Source: Phyto melanocephala (lineage: Eukaryota > Arthropoda > Insecta > Diptera > Rhinophoridae). From it: a stretch of DNA of 64,000 bases. Made by a program: the position numbers and the translations under genes. This document shows, piece by piece, positions 46,854 through 58,739 of this stretch (positions within the stretch are counted from its first letter, which is position 1; every line of letters starts with the position of its first letter). The stretch is from positions 151,811,845-151,875,844 of the forward strand of contig OW799233.1 of the NCBI GenBank assembly GCA_941918925.1. The letters are read 5' to 3'. The notes under the pieces are model-generated. The model was not told the origin of the DNA. It saw only the letters and a list, made by a program, of their open reading frames with translations, and did not search any database.

Positions 46854-48799
46854 TACACAGAAAAAAATAAATATGGATTTTAATTACGAAATTAATATTA
46901 TTAATTAAAAAATTGTTTAATTTTGCTCCAATCATCAAAATGATACTATTAATTAAATGAAAATTAATACTTTTAATTGAAAAAAAATGGAGAGAAATAT
47001 CAATTAAAACAGTATTAAAAAATTAATTAAAATTTTCAATAATTTTCAAAAATGATTTTAATTAATTCAATCATGTCTTTATTTGAGATTTAGGTTTTAT
47101 TATATTAAAGCATTTATTATATCAATAACATAATTTATTAAACCTGTATAAAAAAGTACAAAAAAATATATTCTTTTTTTATATTTGTTTATTCATAATA
47201 TACTACATTTATATCACAAAGGAATCTATATTTTTAATTATATTTCGTTACTTATATGTATAATAAAATTAATGATAAGAAATAGTGTTCCACACACATA
47301 CTATACCATATCAAAAGCCGGATTTCCAAAAATAATTTTTAGCATCAACGACCTAGACATAAAGGAACATTAACCGGTAAAAAGGCTTGATCAGGCAGAG
47401 TGAAGAAATTCAACTAACTTACCAATTAAAATGAGAATTCTGAGGAATATAAAGGCACACAATAACCTTTAACTACGAAGGTGGTGATAAATTTTACCAT
47501 CTCTTTACATTTTTGTTATTTAACGCTCTTATGGTTTGTTTTATGAATTTCATTCTCTTAGTATCCTCTCAAAATGTTATTATTATTAACTCAGTAGTGT
47601 TTTGCATGCATTTGGTGACGTGTGAGCGCTGGAATGCTGATGCTGGTCTAAAAATTACCGCTTGTCCGCGTTTCTGTAATTTTTTGACAACAGCTCAAGG
47701 GGAGACTTTTTAAAAAATTTAGCAAGGCAACTAGTATTACCACATCTACAAAGACGTCAACACAATCAAATTACGAATATTACGATTTTACGGATATTAC
47801 GAAGCATAATTGGCAAAATTTGAGGACCAGATTCCGTAGCTCTACCTCCAGTATCGTCTAATCCTGGAGCTCGGAAATTATGCTACATATGCCCGAGCAG
47901 ACTTAAACGTAAAACAACACACGTTTGCTTGCATTGTAATAAGCCAATGTGTATGAGTTGCAGCAAACGTTTATGCGTACATTGTGCAAATACGGAGTCT
48001 GATGAATAAAAGAAACCTGGATTAAGGTCGATCCGTACATTTTACAATTATAATATTTTTTGTGTTCCCTTTTATTTTATTATTATTTTATACTATTTGG
48101 CTGTGAAAATTGCCCTTTATGTTTGCCTTAAAATTTTTTATTTCGTTTTTTTTTTTAATTAAAAATGTACTGTTTTTTTTATGTTAAAAAAAAGCTGTGA
48201 AATAAAGTGCCTGTTATGTTAACTAAAGAATTATCAACTTTTTATTTTGTTACGGCTTTAACTTTGGAAACGTTGTCTGTTAACTTAAAAAAGCAAAAAG
48301 TTGTAAAAAAATTTTGTTTTCTTAAAATTTTTAGTAAAATTCAAAGGGGTAAAATTTACCACCACGTCACTGGCTATGTACAAAAGTCTTACCTCCGTAG
48401 TTAAAGGATAAATATGTAATGAATTTTGGCATACCTACAATGAAACCGAAACCATTTATTATATTTAAATCAGAACATATTGTTATATACGTATGTACGT
48501 ATGTGTACTTACCAGAACTTTCTCTTGCAGATTGGCGACAATTTTTCATTATTTCGCTCCTTGATTAACAGTTATATTAAATTTATTCTTAAAATTAGAT
48601 TTTTTAAGTAAATGTCATTTAAAATAATATATTTTATTTTTAAAATTTTTTTCAACTGACAGAATTCTCTTTGTTTTTTGAAAATATTTAATATCAATTA
48701 AAAAATTTAATTAAAGTAATGAAAACTATAATTAGAATTCAAAAACAAATTAAAAATTCAATTAATTAAACAAATTTTAGCAATATTTTTTTCTGTGTA
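46854..48799 (+). mobile_element. 1.9-kb TIR element with piggyBac-like coding remnants
   Basis: The ends are TACACAGAAAAAAATA on the left and its complement (TATTTTTTTCTGTGTA) on the right, bordered on both sides by ATTT, a possible 4-bp TSD although piggyBac normally uses TTAA. AATTAAT-type words fill the first and last 200 bp. Coding remnants at 47513-48009 are piggyBac-like. Both ends recur in inverted form at 50816-51000 and 57700-57871. Confidence 0.65.
47513..48009 (+). pseudogene. piggyBac-like transposase C-terminal remnant
   Basis: 47513-47590 reads LFNALMVCFMNFILLVSSQN, like the hydrophobic block near the C-terminal end of the piggyBac catalytic domain. After stops, 47824-48009 reads GPDSVALPPVSSN and PGARKLCYICPSRLKRKT, then VCLHCNKPMCMSCSKRLCVHC, an array of CxxC pairs typical of the cysteine-rich C-terminal zinc-binding domain that positions the transposase on its TIR. 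The catalytic Asp triad and the N-terminus are not recognisable. It is clearly dead. The zinc-binding tail is the strongest evidence; the upstream hydrophobic match is weaker. Confidence 0.72.
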
Positions 48800-48804
48800 A
48801 TTTA

Positions 48805-50810
48805 TTATAATAAATACAAAACTATTAATGTTACCTAAAAATGTTTGTTTCTTTTTTTTTAAAAAAAAAACCTCTACCAAAATAACTAAACAAATTATTA
48901 CATAAAAAAATGTGTAAATTTAGAAATTCTAAAAAAAAAATATATTATGAATAGAGGGGATAGTAAGTATTTAAAAAACAACATGTTTTGGTGGACATTA
49001 TTGCTTTTGTTAACAAACAATGTGTTTCTAAGTTAAGTAACCTCAAATAAGTATAAAATTCGCACAAGGTTTGGTAATATTGACCGTAGACATCTGTGTT
49101 TTTTTCCTTCATAAAAAGTGTTATATTTTTATTTATATCACACAAAACCCACGAAAATTTTAATTTTATTTATTTCAGATTTTGTCGACCTGGCTTCACC
49201 GCCAACACCTTGCGTATTTTTATCGTGCCGAATTTAAAAAAAAGGCATCCATTTATTTTCGAGATATTTTGTTTTTAATTTTTCTTTAATATTGTGGCAC
49301 CCTAAAAATTATCCAATGTTACGAAAATCGAAAATCCCAGCTGCGTGCGCTCATGAAAAACTCTTTAATTCCAAATTTCAGCCATATCGATCCAAAACTT
49401 AAGCTGAAATCAATTTTGGGCTTAAAGGTATTACATATTACCTACTGTACAGGCTAGTGAAATGCATTTTCGAAATTAGCTACGGTCTCATTATTATTAG
49501 TTTTTGTTGTTATTATAATTTCTCTTGTATTATCGTTTTTTGTTATATTTTTGTAAATTAATTAAAATTTGTCATTTAACATTATTAGATGATAAACAAT
49601 GCAATAATACAATTAATAGGAAAAAAATTATGTTTATAAGTAAATATATATGCCAAAACCGTATTTTCATAAATGATAGAAAATAAAAAATGGCTTTGTA
49701 AGTTTAGCAATAATTCATTTTTTAACGAGAATTTGAAAATAAAACTTATAACATTTTAAGCTTTTTCCAAATAAAATATTGAAAGAATAATTGGGAGCAT
49801 ATCCTTTATAATTCAGTAAATTATTAAAAACAAGTTCATATATCTTTCCATCATCACATTTTACTTAAAATTAATTTTTAATAATCCGAAATTTTAAATT
49901 GCATTATAAAAAACTTTTAAAAAAGTGCTTAGGACAAATGAAGAATTGTTAAAGTTTCACTTACAAACTATCTGATATATTTACGGTGAGTTCCAGCTTT
50001 AAAGCATTAACTATTTAACACAAAATTCGTATTTTTCAAAACCTATTGTAATGTGTTTGCGACGAGCTTATGCTTAGTGTTTCTAATTTTCTCCCTAATA
50101 ATATTAATTTGGTGGAAGGGCAGGTTGGATGGATGTACTTGTAATTGATTAATTTTTAATAATTTCTTAACTTCCACTATTGCATAAAACAAGTTTTTCT
50201 ATAAGTAGAAAAAACATGCCTCAATTTAAAAATATAATATTAGACCTTCTAAAAACTAGATTTTTTACTGGCTAAATTTTTTATAAGGCGACGTCTAGAG
50301 CAGACTCCCCCTGTAACTTTTGACGAACCAGATAACGAATTTGTTTTTTTTCTATCTTTCCTCCAAATTTCTATTTCTATATATAAAAATAGATCAATAT
50401 AATGGACCCTAGCGAGTTGAACAACTACTGCCTGCTCTACCTGCTGGGTTTGCAATTTTACGATATTATAGAAATGCTTTCATTTTTGTTTATTTCTTTC
50501 TTTTATTATCTTCTTACCTTTCCCTTCTTTAACGACATTCTGTTATTTTCTTAGTAAGATCATTTATAACGTGATGGCAGTTAGGAAAGGACTATATATT
50601 TTTTAAATATTTGTATGCATATGCAGTTTCAGATTTTGAACTGTAGAGCTTGGAGTCGAAATAAAATGATCAGTAATGGCTTTAATGCCACAATAAAATT
50701 CAATACTTTTTGGACTAATTTATCTACATAATAAAAACAATTTATCTACATAAAAATAATTTTTTTTTTGTAAATTAAGTTTATGTTTTCTCTATTATTA
50801 TTTTTTATGG
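48805..50810. other. AT-rich sequence without recognised genes
   Basis: Contains dispersed block copy 3 (49451-49502: GTGAAATGCATTTTCGAAAT, TAGCTACGGTCTCATTATTA). 50280-50460 is slightly GC-richer and holds an open frame lacking an ATG, which I do not accept as a gene. Confidence 0.45.
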
Positions 50811-51302
50811 GTTTTCACACAGAAAAAAATTATTTCTTGAAATTGTTAAATTAATTAACTGTTTGATTTATTTTAAATTTCTTTTTATATTTTTATTTTA
50901 TATAATTAATTTGTTTTATTGATATTAAATGTTTTTGAAATACAAAAAATTTTCTGTCAGTTAAAAAAATAAAAAAAATGTAATAAAAATGATTAAAAAA
51001 TGTAAAAAAACATAATTCGACAATATTTGAGACTAATCAAATGTGTGTCAAATGTGAATATGTAGAAAAATAGTGACCGAAACGCAGGAAAAAGTTTTGG
51101 TATGTATATGCATGTGTATGTAAATACGTCCTACTAATGCTATAAATGTGAATGTCTGGATATTCAAATGTTTAGATATTTGGAGCACAAACGTCTGAGG
51201 AGAGTTATGTAAGATCATGTAAGAATATAAAAGTCGAACAGACTTAAAATTTAAGCAACTACACCTAAAATTATGTCTTAATCCAACATCGAGTTCACAA
51301 TC

Positions 51303-52072
51303 TTTTTATACCCTTCACACAGTGAAAAAGGGTATATATAGGTTTGTCATTCCGTGTGAAATTTCTACAATTTTCATTTCCGACCCCATAAAGTATATAC
51401 TTCCTGAAAGCTTATGAATAGGGAAGTCGATTAAGCTCTGTCAGTCTGACCGTCTGTCCGTGTGTATGTTTAAATCAACTTTTTGAAGCTCCCCGACATA
51501 GGTTGGACCCGGGTAAGGTACTAAAATATCAGAAATAGATAGGGAGTAGATCGGTATTGAAAATCAGAAACATCGGTACATAAACAACTGAGATATGAGC
51601 AAAAACCCACGACCACCTCGATTTTTTTTCACAAAAACAACATTACAACAACAACATACATACATACAAACGTGTATACTGGATAGAGAAAACGTGGCAT
51701 CGAACCCCAGCTGAGCCAAAAAATTTTTTTTTAATTTTTTTTTAAATTTTTTTTTTATTTTTTTTTTTATTTTTTATTTAATATATTATTTATATTTTTA
51801 TTATTATTATTTTTTTAATTTTTTTTTTATAAATTTTTTTTTTATTTTTTTTAAATTTTTTTTTTATTTTTTTATTTTTTTTTTTGTTTTTTTAACATAC
51901 ATACGTGAATTTATAATTTTACAATGGGATGTTTTTATATATGTATGTTTTTATATGTATGTACGTATTTCATTTGGGATGAATGGTGACACAAACTACT
52001 GTTATTGCATGACTACACGTTGTGAAGGGTATATAAGATTCGGCACGGCCGAATATAGCGCTCTTGCTTGTT
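51303..52072 (-). mobile_element. stem-loop-ended (DINE-1/Helentron-like) element
   Basis: On the minus strand it opens AACAAGCAAGAGCGCTATAT, stem ATTCGGCCGTGCCGAAT (perfect 7-bp arms), TATACCCTTCACAACG. It ends with the hairpin ACCCTTTTTCACTGTGTGAA followed by GGGTATAAAAA. About 180 bp of nearly pure T (51717-51895) has expanded inside. The plus-strand end contains GACCGTCTGTCCGTGTGTATG and AACATCGGTACATAAACAAC, shared with 52643-54982 and 18055-18592. Confidence 0.78.
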
Positions 52073-53140
52073 TATTGATATAAACTCTCTAAAAAAATTA
52101 CGCTGTTATAATGCAATCCGGATTGAGACAATCCGAATTTATTCCGATAACCTCTTAAACAAAGTCGGTGCCACGCTAGTAACTATTTATATAAAAACAC
52201 ACTTTATTTTAAACATATTTAAAAGCTTCAGCATATTTGCAGATACATATATTTGCTAGGAGTCTAACCGAAGTTGGGATTTGTGGTACAATTATACAAA
52301 ATTTGGTACAATCGAAAGTTCTAGGTTCACTAGTACAATCAATATATTTTTTTATATATTTTTTTACTTAAAATAAATTTTATTTCTATTTGCACTTTTG
52401 ATTAACAAAATATTGATTAAGGAATTTTTTAAAGTTTTTATAAAAATATTCAATTTATTTGTGATAATAAAAATTAATTTCTTAATAAAAAGGTAAGTAG
52501 ACTTTACGCAGAGAAGATCAAAAAATATTTAACTAAAAAGTTTATAATTTTTCATAAGCCTTATGTTTGACAATAAGGTCATTTTATCTTAAATTATTAA
52601 AATTTTGTTAAATATAATGGCACATATCTCACACTTCAATCGTTTTTATACCCTTCACACAGTGAAAAAGGGTATATATATAGGTTTGTCATTCCGTGTG
52701 AAATTTCTACAATTTTGATTTCCGACCCCATAAAGTATATATTTTCTGAAAGCTTATGAATAGGGGAGTCGATTAAGCCCTGTCAGTCTGTCCGTCTGTC
52801 CATCTGACCGTCTGTTTGTGTGTATGTTGAAATCAACTTTTTGAAGCTCCCCGACATTGCTTGGACTCGGATGAGGTATTAAAGTATCAGAAATATTCGG
52901 GAGTAGATCGGTATTGAAAATCAGAAACATCGGTACATAAACAACTGAGATATGAGCAAAAACCCACGACCACCTCGATTTTTTTCACAAAAACAACATT
53001 ACAACAACAACATACATACATACAAACGTGTATACTGGTTAGAAAAAACAAGGATTCGAATCCCAGCTGAGCCAAAAAAAAATTTTCTTTGTATATTTTT
53101 TTTTTTAATTTTTTTTTTATTTTTTATTTGACATGTTATT

Positions 53141-54664
53141 TATATTTTATTTTATTTATTTATTTAAATTTCGGCAACCAAGCCTCTAGGCCATAATTGG
53201 CTACAAACTTCTACTAAAAAAAAAAAAAAAAAAATTACAATGCTTTTTACTTAAACTATAAAAATATAATGTTAAAATTTAAATATAAGTAAATATAAGG
53301 GAATTAAAAATATGATGACAAGAAAATTGCACAGAAAATGTAAGCCAAACTAACCAAACTTCAGACCAAGATTGAAATATGTAAATGGATAGAGAATGGT
53401 CATTCAATTAAATACTATTATCAGACAACTCCCGAAAAAGTTTTTTCCTAAAAGAATCAATGTTAACATCAAACGTCCTTAAAGTATCCGATAACCTATT
53501 ATAAGTTCGTGCCACTCTCACACAAAAAGATCGTTCCAAAATTGAGGTCAATCTTGGTATGATCAACTGCCTTTTCCTATTAGATCTACAAAACCTAAAA
53601 AACTTAACTAAATATTTAGGTATCTGCAACTTATATAACTTATAAAAGTGTAAAATATTTCTAAAATTTATAAATTCCATAAAAGAAAAACCTAAAAACT
53701 TCAAAACAAACGATGAAATATGTTGACCAAATCTAACGGAGTACAGAAACCTAACCACCCTATTAAATACTAACCTTAGTCTCTTTATAATATATCCAAA
53801 GGTACCTCCGTACACTTCTAAGCCATACAAAAATATAGGCATAATAAGAGCATGAACAACTTGTTTCTTTATATTAAAAGGCAGCGATTAATTTAAACTG
53901 TATAACTTACGTAAAGTAAAGTTAATTCTAGATATAACAAAATTGACATGACTCTCAAAATTCAGACCTGAGTCAAGAATAACACCAAGGCATTTAATTT
54001 TATCAACAAATTCTATCAAAGTCCCATCCAAAGTAACAGAAAAACTATTTTTAATGCTTTTACCAAAGATAATTGCCTTTGACTTTCTAACATTAACTGA
54101 AAGACCATTATCAGAAATCCAGCATGATAACAATCCAGATGTATAATCAATCATGTTCTGGAAAACATCAGGGAACTCAGTTCTGCCTCTAAACAACAAC
54201 TGAACATCATCAGCAAATGAAAAAGGAACACACATATTACACGATATCTTATCAAAAAGATCATTCATAAACATTATAAAAAGCAAAGGCCCAAGGACAG
54301 ATCCCTGAGGAACACCACTGTGAACTGAAAGCATTGAAGAAGCACGACCACCACTATATACAAACTGCTTCCTACCAGAAAGATAAGAAAAAATTAATTT
54401 ACAAGCAGACCCCGAGAAACCATAATACATATGCAGTTTTTTAACCAAAATGGAATGACTTACTTTATCAAAAGCTTTAGCTAAATCTAAGGATAACAAC
54501 ACACAAACACCCTTGTCAGAAACACTTTCTCTAATATGCTCAGTTAAACCAAGCAATAAAGAAGTAGTACTCCTATTGCATCTGAATCCAGACTGACAGT
54601 CGTGAAGCAATAGACTATCATCAATATGCTCTACAAGTTGGATCTTAATTAAATACTCAACCAC
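53141..54664 (-). mobile_element. jockey-like non-LTR retrotransposon, 5'-truncated
   Basis: The 3' end on the left is an A-rich tail of TAAA units (53141-53170 as TTTA) after GGCTTGGTTGCCGAAATTTA on the minus strand. The 5' end stops abruptly at about 54664 within the reverse transcriptase. The uninterrupted T-rich host sequence is available at 51740-51830 for comparison. One long coding region remains. Confidence 0.85.
53408..54664 (-). pseudogene. jockey-like reverse transcriptase, truncated with one stop
   Basis: Minus-strand frame from 54664 to a stop at 53408. Motifs in order: HDCQSGFRCNRSTTSLLLGL (template-grip region), LLSLDLAKAFDKVSHSILV (motif A, catalytic Asp), SGVPQGSVLGPLLFIMFMND (motif B), PFSFADDVQLLFRG (motif C, two catalytic Asp), LSVNVRKSKAIIFGKS (motif D) and IKCLGVILDSGLNFESHV (motif E). 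A stop (TAA at 53888-53890) follows LYSLN, after which the same frame continues through MPIFLYGLEVYGG, LIIPRLTSILERSFCVRVAR and NRLSDTLRTF to the end. Endonuclease, fingers and ORF1 are missing because of 5' truncation. With a single stop in about 420 codons it is the best-preserved coding sequence in the window. Confidence 0.92.
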
Positions 54665-55153
54665 TTTATTTTTTTTTAAATTTTTTTTTTATATATTTTT
54701 TTTTTGGTTTATATTTAATATATATATTTTAATTATTTTTAAAAAAAATTTTTTTTAATTTTTTTTTAAAATTTTTTTTTTTAATTTTTTTTTTATTTTT
54801 TTTTTTTTTAACATACATACGTAAATTTATAATTTTACAATGGGATGTTTTTATATATGTATGTTTTTTATATGTATGTACGTATATCATATGGAATGGT
54901 AATACAAACTACTGTTATTGCATGACACGTTGTGAAGGGTATATAAGATTCGGCACGGCCGAATATAGCGGTCTTACTTGTTTTATAACTACTTGCAAAT
55001 GAAAATCATTTATTTTCAATCTTGCTATTGTAGAAAAATTAAATTTAACTTTAAGTTAAACCAGCCTTAAAGTGGTAACACGTAAACTATTTAAAGCTTT
55101 AAAAATGGACAGGTTTTAGATTTATGTTTACTATTATTGCAATTAATATTTTG

Positions 55154-56630
55154 TACACTCTAAAACACTTTTGCTGAAAATTAGGTCGATAATAGTAGGC
55201 AACACTTTACAAGCTATTGTCGACCTAAAATTACACAACTATTTCTTTTAAACATAGTGTTGATTTTTGAACATAATTTGTTTAATTTGGAACAAAAAAT
55301 GTTTAAATTTTTTACACAAATTGTGTTTAATTTCTTCCCATTTTTGTTTAATTTTTAATATTTTTTCTTTTATAACAAATGCGTGAAATTTTTGTATTTT
55401 GTAAAATTACATTTATTAAAACAAAACATTATACACAAATAATATATAATAATATGAAGCTTTTTGCCTCTCATTTGCGAGGGATAAAATCTAAAAATAA
55501 AATCTCAAAAGTTTGCGATATATCCTTAGGATAACCAATGTTAAATATATAATAACAATAGCAAAGCAACTGCAAAACTAGACTAAGTATATTAAAATCC
55601 TTCGCCTTCGATGTAATCTCCTTTTCAAACCAAATATAAGCAGCGGACGACCTTTCTCTATGGATATTTCTAAAAGTACAAATGAAAAATTTAATTTAGA
55701 ACAATTTTTTATTAATTTAAATCAAGTATAAAAACGACGTTTACCAACTATAGGTATCCCAAAGTAACTATTTCTATATTGTCTTTAACCTCGTCCATCG
55801 TGGAGCCAAACTGTGGAATACAAAAAGGATATATATTTAAGAGTCTTATAAACTTAGGTTTAAGAAAATGCAGACATTACTTTATATTCTTTAAAGATGA
55901 GCGTAAAAAAATGGCAAAAGTTCAGCAAACATCTGATCTGATTATGAGAACGCAAATTATTTTTGCGGTCGAGGCCCATAGAAGAGTAATTCCGTGTGAA
56001 ATGTACTGCGTAGTAATTATAATTGCTAAATATTTTTCGGCATTTTAAATACAAACACTTAAACACATTGTTTTTTTTTTCTTTATGTGAGTACGAATGC
56101 AAATTATAAATTTTTAAACTTTGCAATTTCTTTTAAAAATTTTGCTCACAAACATTTTTTGATTTTATAACTTAACTTTATCTTATCACTATTTTATATA
56201 TAATCAAAGCAGAGTATAAATACTACATAAAGAAACGAATAATTATAAACTTTAAATTACTTTAAACACAATAAATTTGTTTTAATCACTATCGAAAAAT
56301 ATGGCGTGCTTCTATTGAAGCGTTTACACTTTTATGCTTCTTCTTTCTTTTGTAGCTTTGTTTAAACATTTTTCTGCTGTTTTTAGACAGATATGCTTAA
56401 TATTCAACATTTTGATGTTACTTAGGCATATACAGCTGACTTTGAAACACAATATGTTTAAAATTAAACACTTTTAACGGCATATTTGTTCTTTTGAGTA
56501 AAATTAGACAAATTATGTTTTTTTGCTACAAATAACCACAAAATCGATTTAATATTAGACATCACGAATTTTTTCAACAATAATTTACACACTATATGAT
56601 CCTAAATTTGGTATAAAGTTTTAGAGTGTA
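55154..56630. mobile_element. 1.5-kb TIR element (ACACTCTAAAAC)
   Basis: The left end TACACTCTAAAACACTTTTG and right end, reversed, TACACTCTAAAACTTTATAC agree over the first 13 bases and again at TTAGGTC/TTAGGATC. A hairpin with 15-bp arms (TTAGGTCGATAATAG and its near complement) sits just inside the left end (55181-55228). On the minus strand 55471-55668 is open for 65 codons (reading ERSSAAYIWFEKE) after a plausible 75-nt intron (GTAAAC at 55744, TTTTAG ending 55670), but frames do not join cleanly and I do not recognise a domain. Superfamily unassigned. Confidence 0.6.
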
Positions 56631-57392
56631 GCAGAAGAAGCCAAGGGATATGGAAGCTGATTTGAACAATTGAATTTTTTTGAAAAAAACTTTACATGAC
56701 TAAGCTGATCTCAGAGATTTTTTACAACCTAAAAACAGCTTCAGTTTGTATTAAATTAATTGAGTTAAAATGCATTTCTTTGCTTAGTGAACATTCTTAT
56801 TCGTTTGAAACTAAGAGTTAACTTTTGAGGAAAGTATACTTAATAGTTTTAAAAATGTACTTTATTTTAGAATATGAGTGGGGGACATAATTCTTAACAT
56901 CCAAAATATTACTGAAAATCTCTGTAAAGGTCTTATTAGTTATTAATGTTCATTTGGTACAATTTAACTATTGATATGGTACAATCTTAAAATAGTGTTT
57001 CTATATTTATTTGTAAGTATTTATTTGAATTTCTTTATTACTTCCTATCAAACTTGTATACTAGTAAAATTTTTTTTCTCTATGTTGCAATCAACCCTTT
57101 CCTTTTGAAAATCATGAGATAAAGATGCTGTAATAAATCCTAAATTGTATAGTTTTTATTTACATATGTGTATAAAAGTACTTTTACATATGGTTTCTAA
57201 TTATTACAATTTTAATTTTTTATATATCTATATAAATTTAACTAGATAATTCAGATGTTGTCATTTATACATATTTATTTGTATTTTAAAAATAAATAAA
57301 TTATAATTTTGAATACTTTTCCCCCTCCCAAATAGGTTCAAATATTGATTAATTGATTCAATGAATATTTTAAATAAATTGAATAAGAACTT

Positions 57393-57649
57393 TAATTCTG
57401 TGGCTTGGAGCTAAAAGGGCCAATGTAACTTTTTTGCTCTTTTGAGTTAATCATTGCATTAGATTTGTTTTCTTGCTCTATTTCATTATGGTAAAACAGC
57501 TAAAGTCATATTTAACCCAGAACAGCTTCATAAATAAAATTCTGGCCAATGTCACTATTAAAGCATCTATAAAAGTTAAAGTTCAATTCCAATTTTCTCA
57601 AAAGTAAATATTATGACATTGGCCCTTTTAGCTCCAAGCCATAGAATTA
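57393..57649. mobile_element. 257-bp MITE with 34-bp TIRs
   Basis: 57393-57426 and 57616-57649 are inverted repeats with one mismatch (the core is GGCTTGGAGCTAAAAGGGCC). TA lies at both outer edges, compatible with a Tc1/mariner-type TA duplication. It has no coding capacity. The TIRs are far better preserved than those of neighbouring elements. Confidence 0.85.
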
Positions 57650-57874
57650 TAACAGTGTTTGAATTAATTTAAAAAAATTTAAAACAATTTAAATTTATTA
57701 TTTTGTACTATTTTAATTGATATTTTTGTCAATATTTATTCCATTTTAAAAAAATAATTTCCATTCAATTAATAGTATCATTTTATTAATTGGAGCAAAA
57801 TCAATTAATATCTTAATTATTTATATTAATTTCGTGATTAAAATTCAAATTTATTTTTTCCTTTCTGCATGTAT

Positions 57875-58735
57875 GTTCTTTGTTTGTAAAGACAGCTGGG
57901 TCATGTATGTATGTACATCAAACTAATGGTGATTACTGTCATTTAACGAAATGTTTACTTATTTATGACATATTGAGCGTATAACATTTTAACTACAATC
58001 ATATTAATTAAGTGGTAATAATTTGAATTGAATGTGGTTTTTTGTTTGTTCTGTAATAAAATTAAACATTGTTTGTAACGATTCAATTAGATCGTTAAAA
58101 TATGACTTAAAGTAAATAAATACTTAACTTGTGACAATTGATATGCATGTACATACATTCAAAAGTAAATACAATTACATATGTATGTAGAAGAACTATT
58201 GTAATTTTACTGTTAACGATAGTCGTTCTACATATTGTATAGATTATTCTTTAATACTTTATGCACAATATGCTAGAACAGTGGTTCTGTTTTTCTGCAC
58301 CTGAACATGTTGTTGGCAATGTTTTATTAAAAAGTAAACAACAAAAATAACATAAAAATAAAAACACTTACACACACAACCGCAACAATATCCAAAGTTA
58401 TGGAAATTAATAAAATTTGCATAAACGAAAACCAAACACTAACATTTTCATTATGCCCATAAATTTATATTATTGCAAATAAAAAAAGAACGTACTATAA
58501 TTACGAGTAAATAATTAAATTTCGGTACACAAATTTTTATATGCGTATTTGCAAATCGTGATTTTCACATTGTTTCCTGTTGCAGAAGGGCATAAGAAAA
58601 TTGTAATCACCGGCATTAATATTAATTGATTTATTTTATAACTTTCCATATTTTCACTAATAAAAAATATACATAAGTACACTCGTACTACATATGTATA
58701 AACAGGATTTTTGTTTGTGCCATTTTGGGCGTTTA
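57875..58735. other. AT-rich non-coding sequence
   Basis: No repeat end or gene was recognised. Short CACAACCGCAACAA-type words appear near 58370. Confidence 0.4.
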
Positions 58736-58739
58736 TTTA

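Larger units (their letters stand above)
52643..54982 (-). mobile_element. stem-loop-ended element split by a non-LTR insertion
   Basis: The outer parts (52643-53140 and 54665-54982) align with 51303-52072 over its whole length, including the hairpin-ended left side, the T-rich middle and the ATTCGGC/GCCGAAT stem on the right. The jockey-like element at 53141-54664 sits within the T-rich middle. Similarity to 51303-52072 is high, so both copies are relatively recent. Confidence 0.8.
50816..57871 (-). mobile_element. probable inverted, multiply interrupted copy of the 46854-48799 element
   Basis: 50816-51000 (CACACAGAAAAAAATTA...TTGATATTAAATG...TTTTCTGTCAGTT) matches the reversed right end of 46854-48799. 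57700-57871 (AATAGTATCATTTTATTAAT, TTGGAGCAAAATCAATTAAT, TTTCGTGATTAAAATTC) matches its reversed left end. Subtracting the insertions at 51303-52072, 52643-54982, 55154-56630 and 57393-57649 leaves about 2.2 kb, close to the 1.95 kb of the other copy. The cysteine-rich coding block was not found in the remainder, so two unrelated solo ends remain possible. Confidence 0.5.

Noticed and set aside
50249..50455. 68-codon minus-strand frame in a slightly GC-richer patch
   Set aside because: It has no ATG start and no recognisable motif. It may be chance.
51717..51900. Possible functional poly-T or origin-like tract
   Set aside because: The T-rich tract is an internal low-complexity expansion of the repeat (also at 54665-54815), with no other supporting signal.
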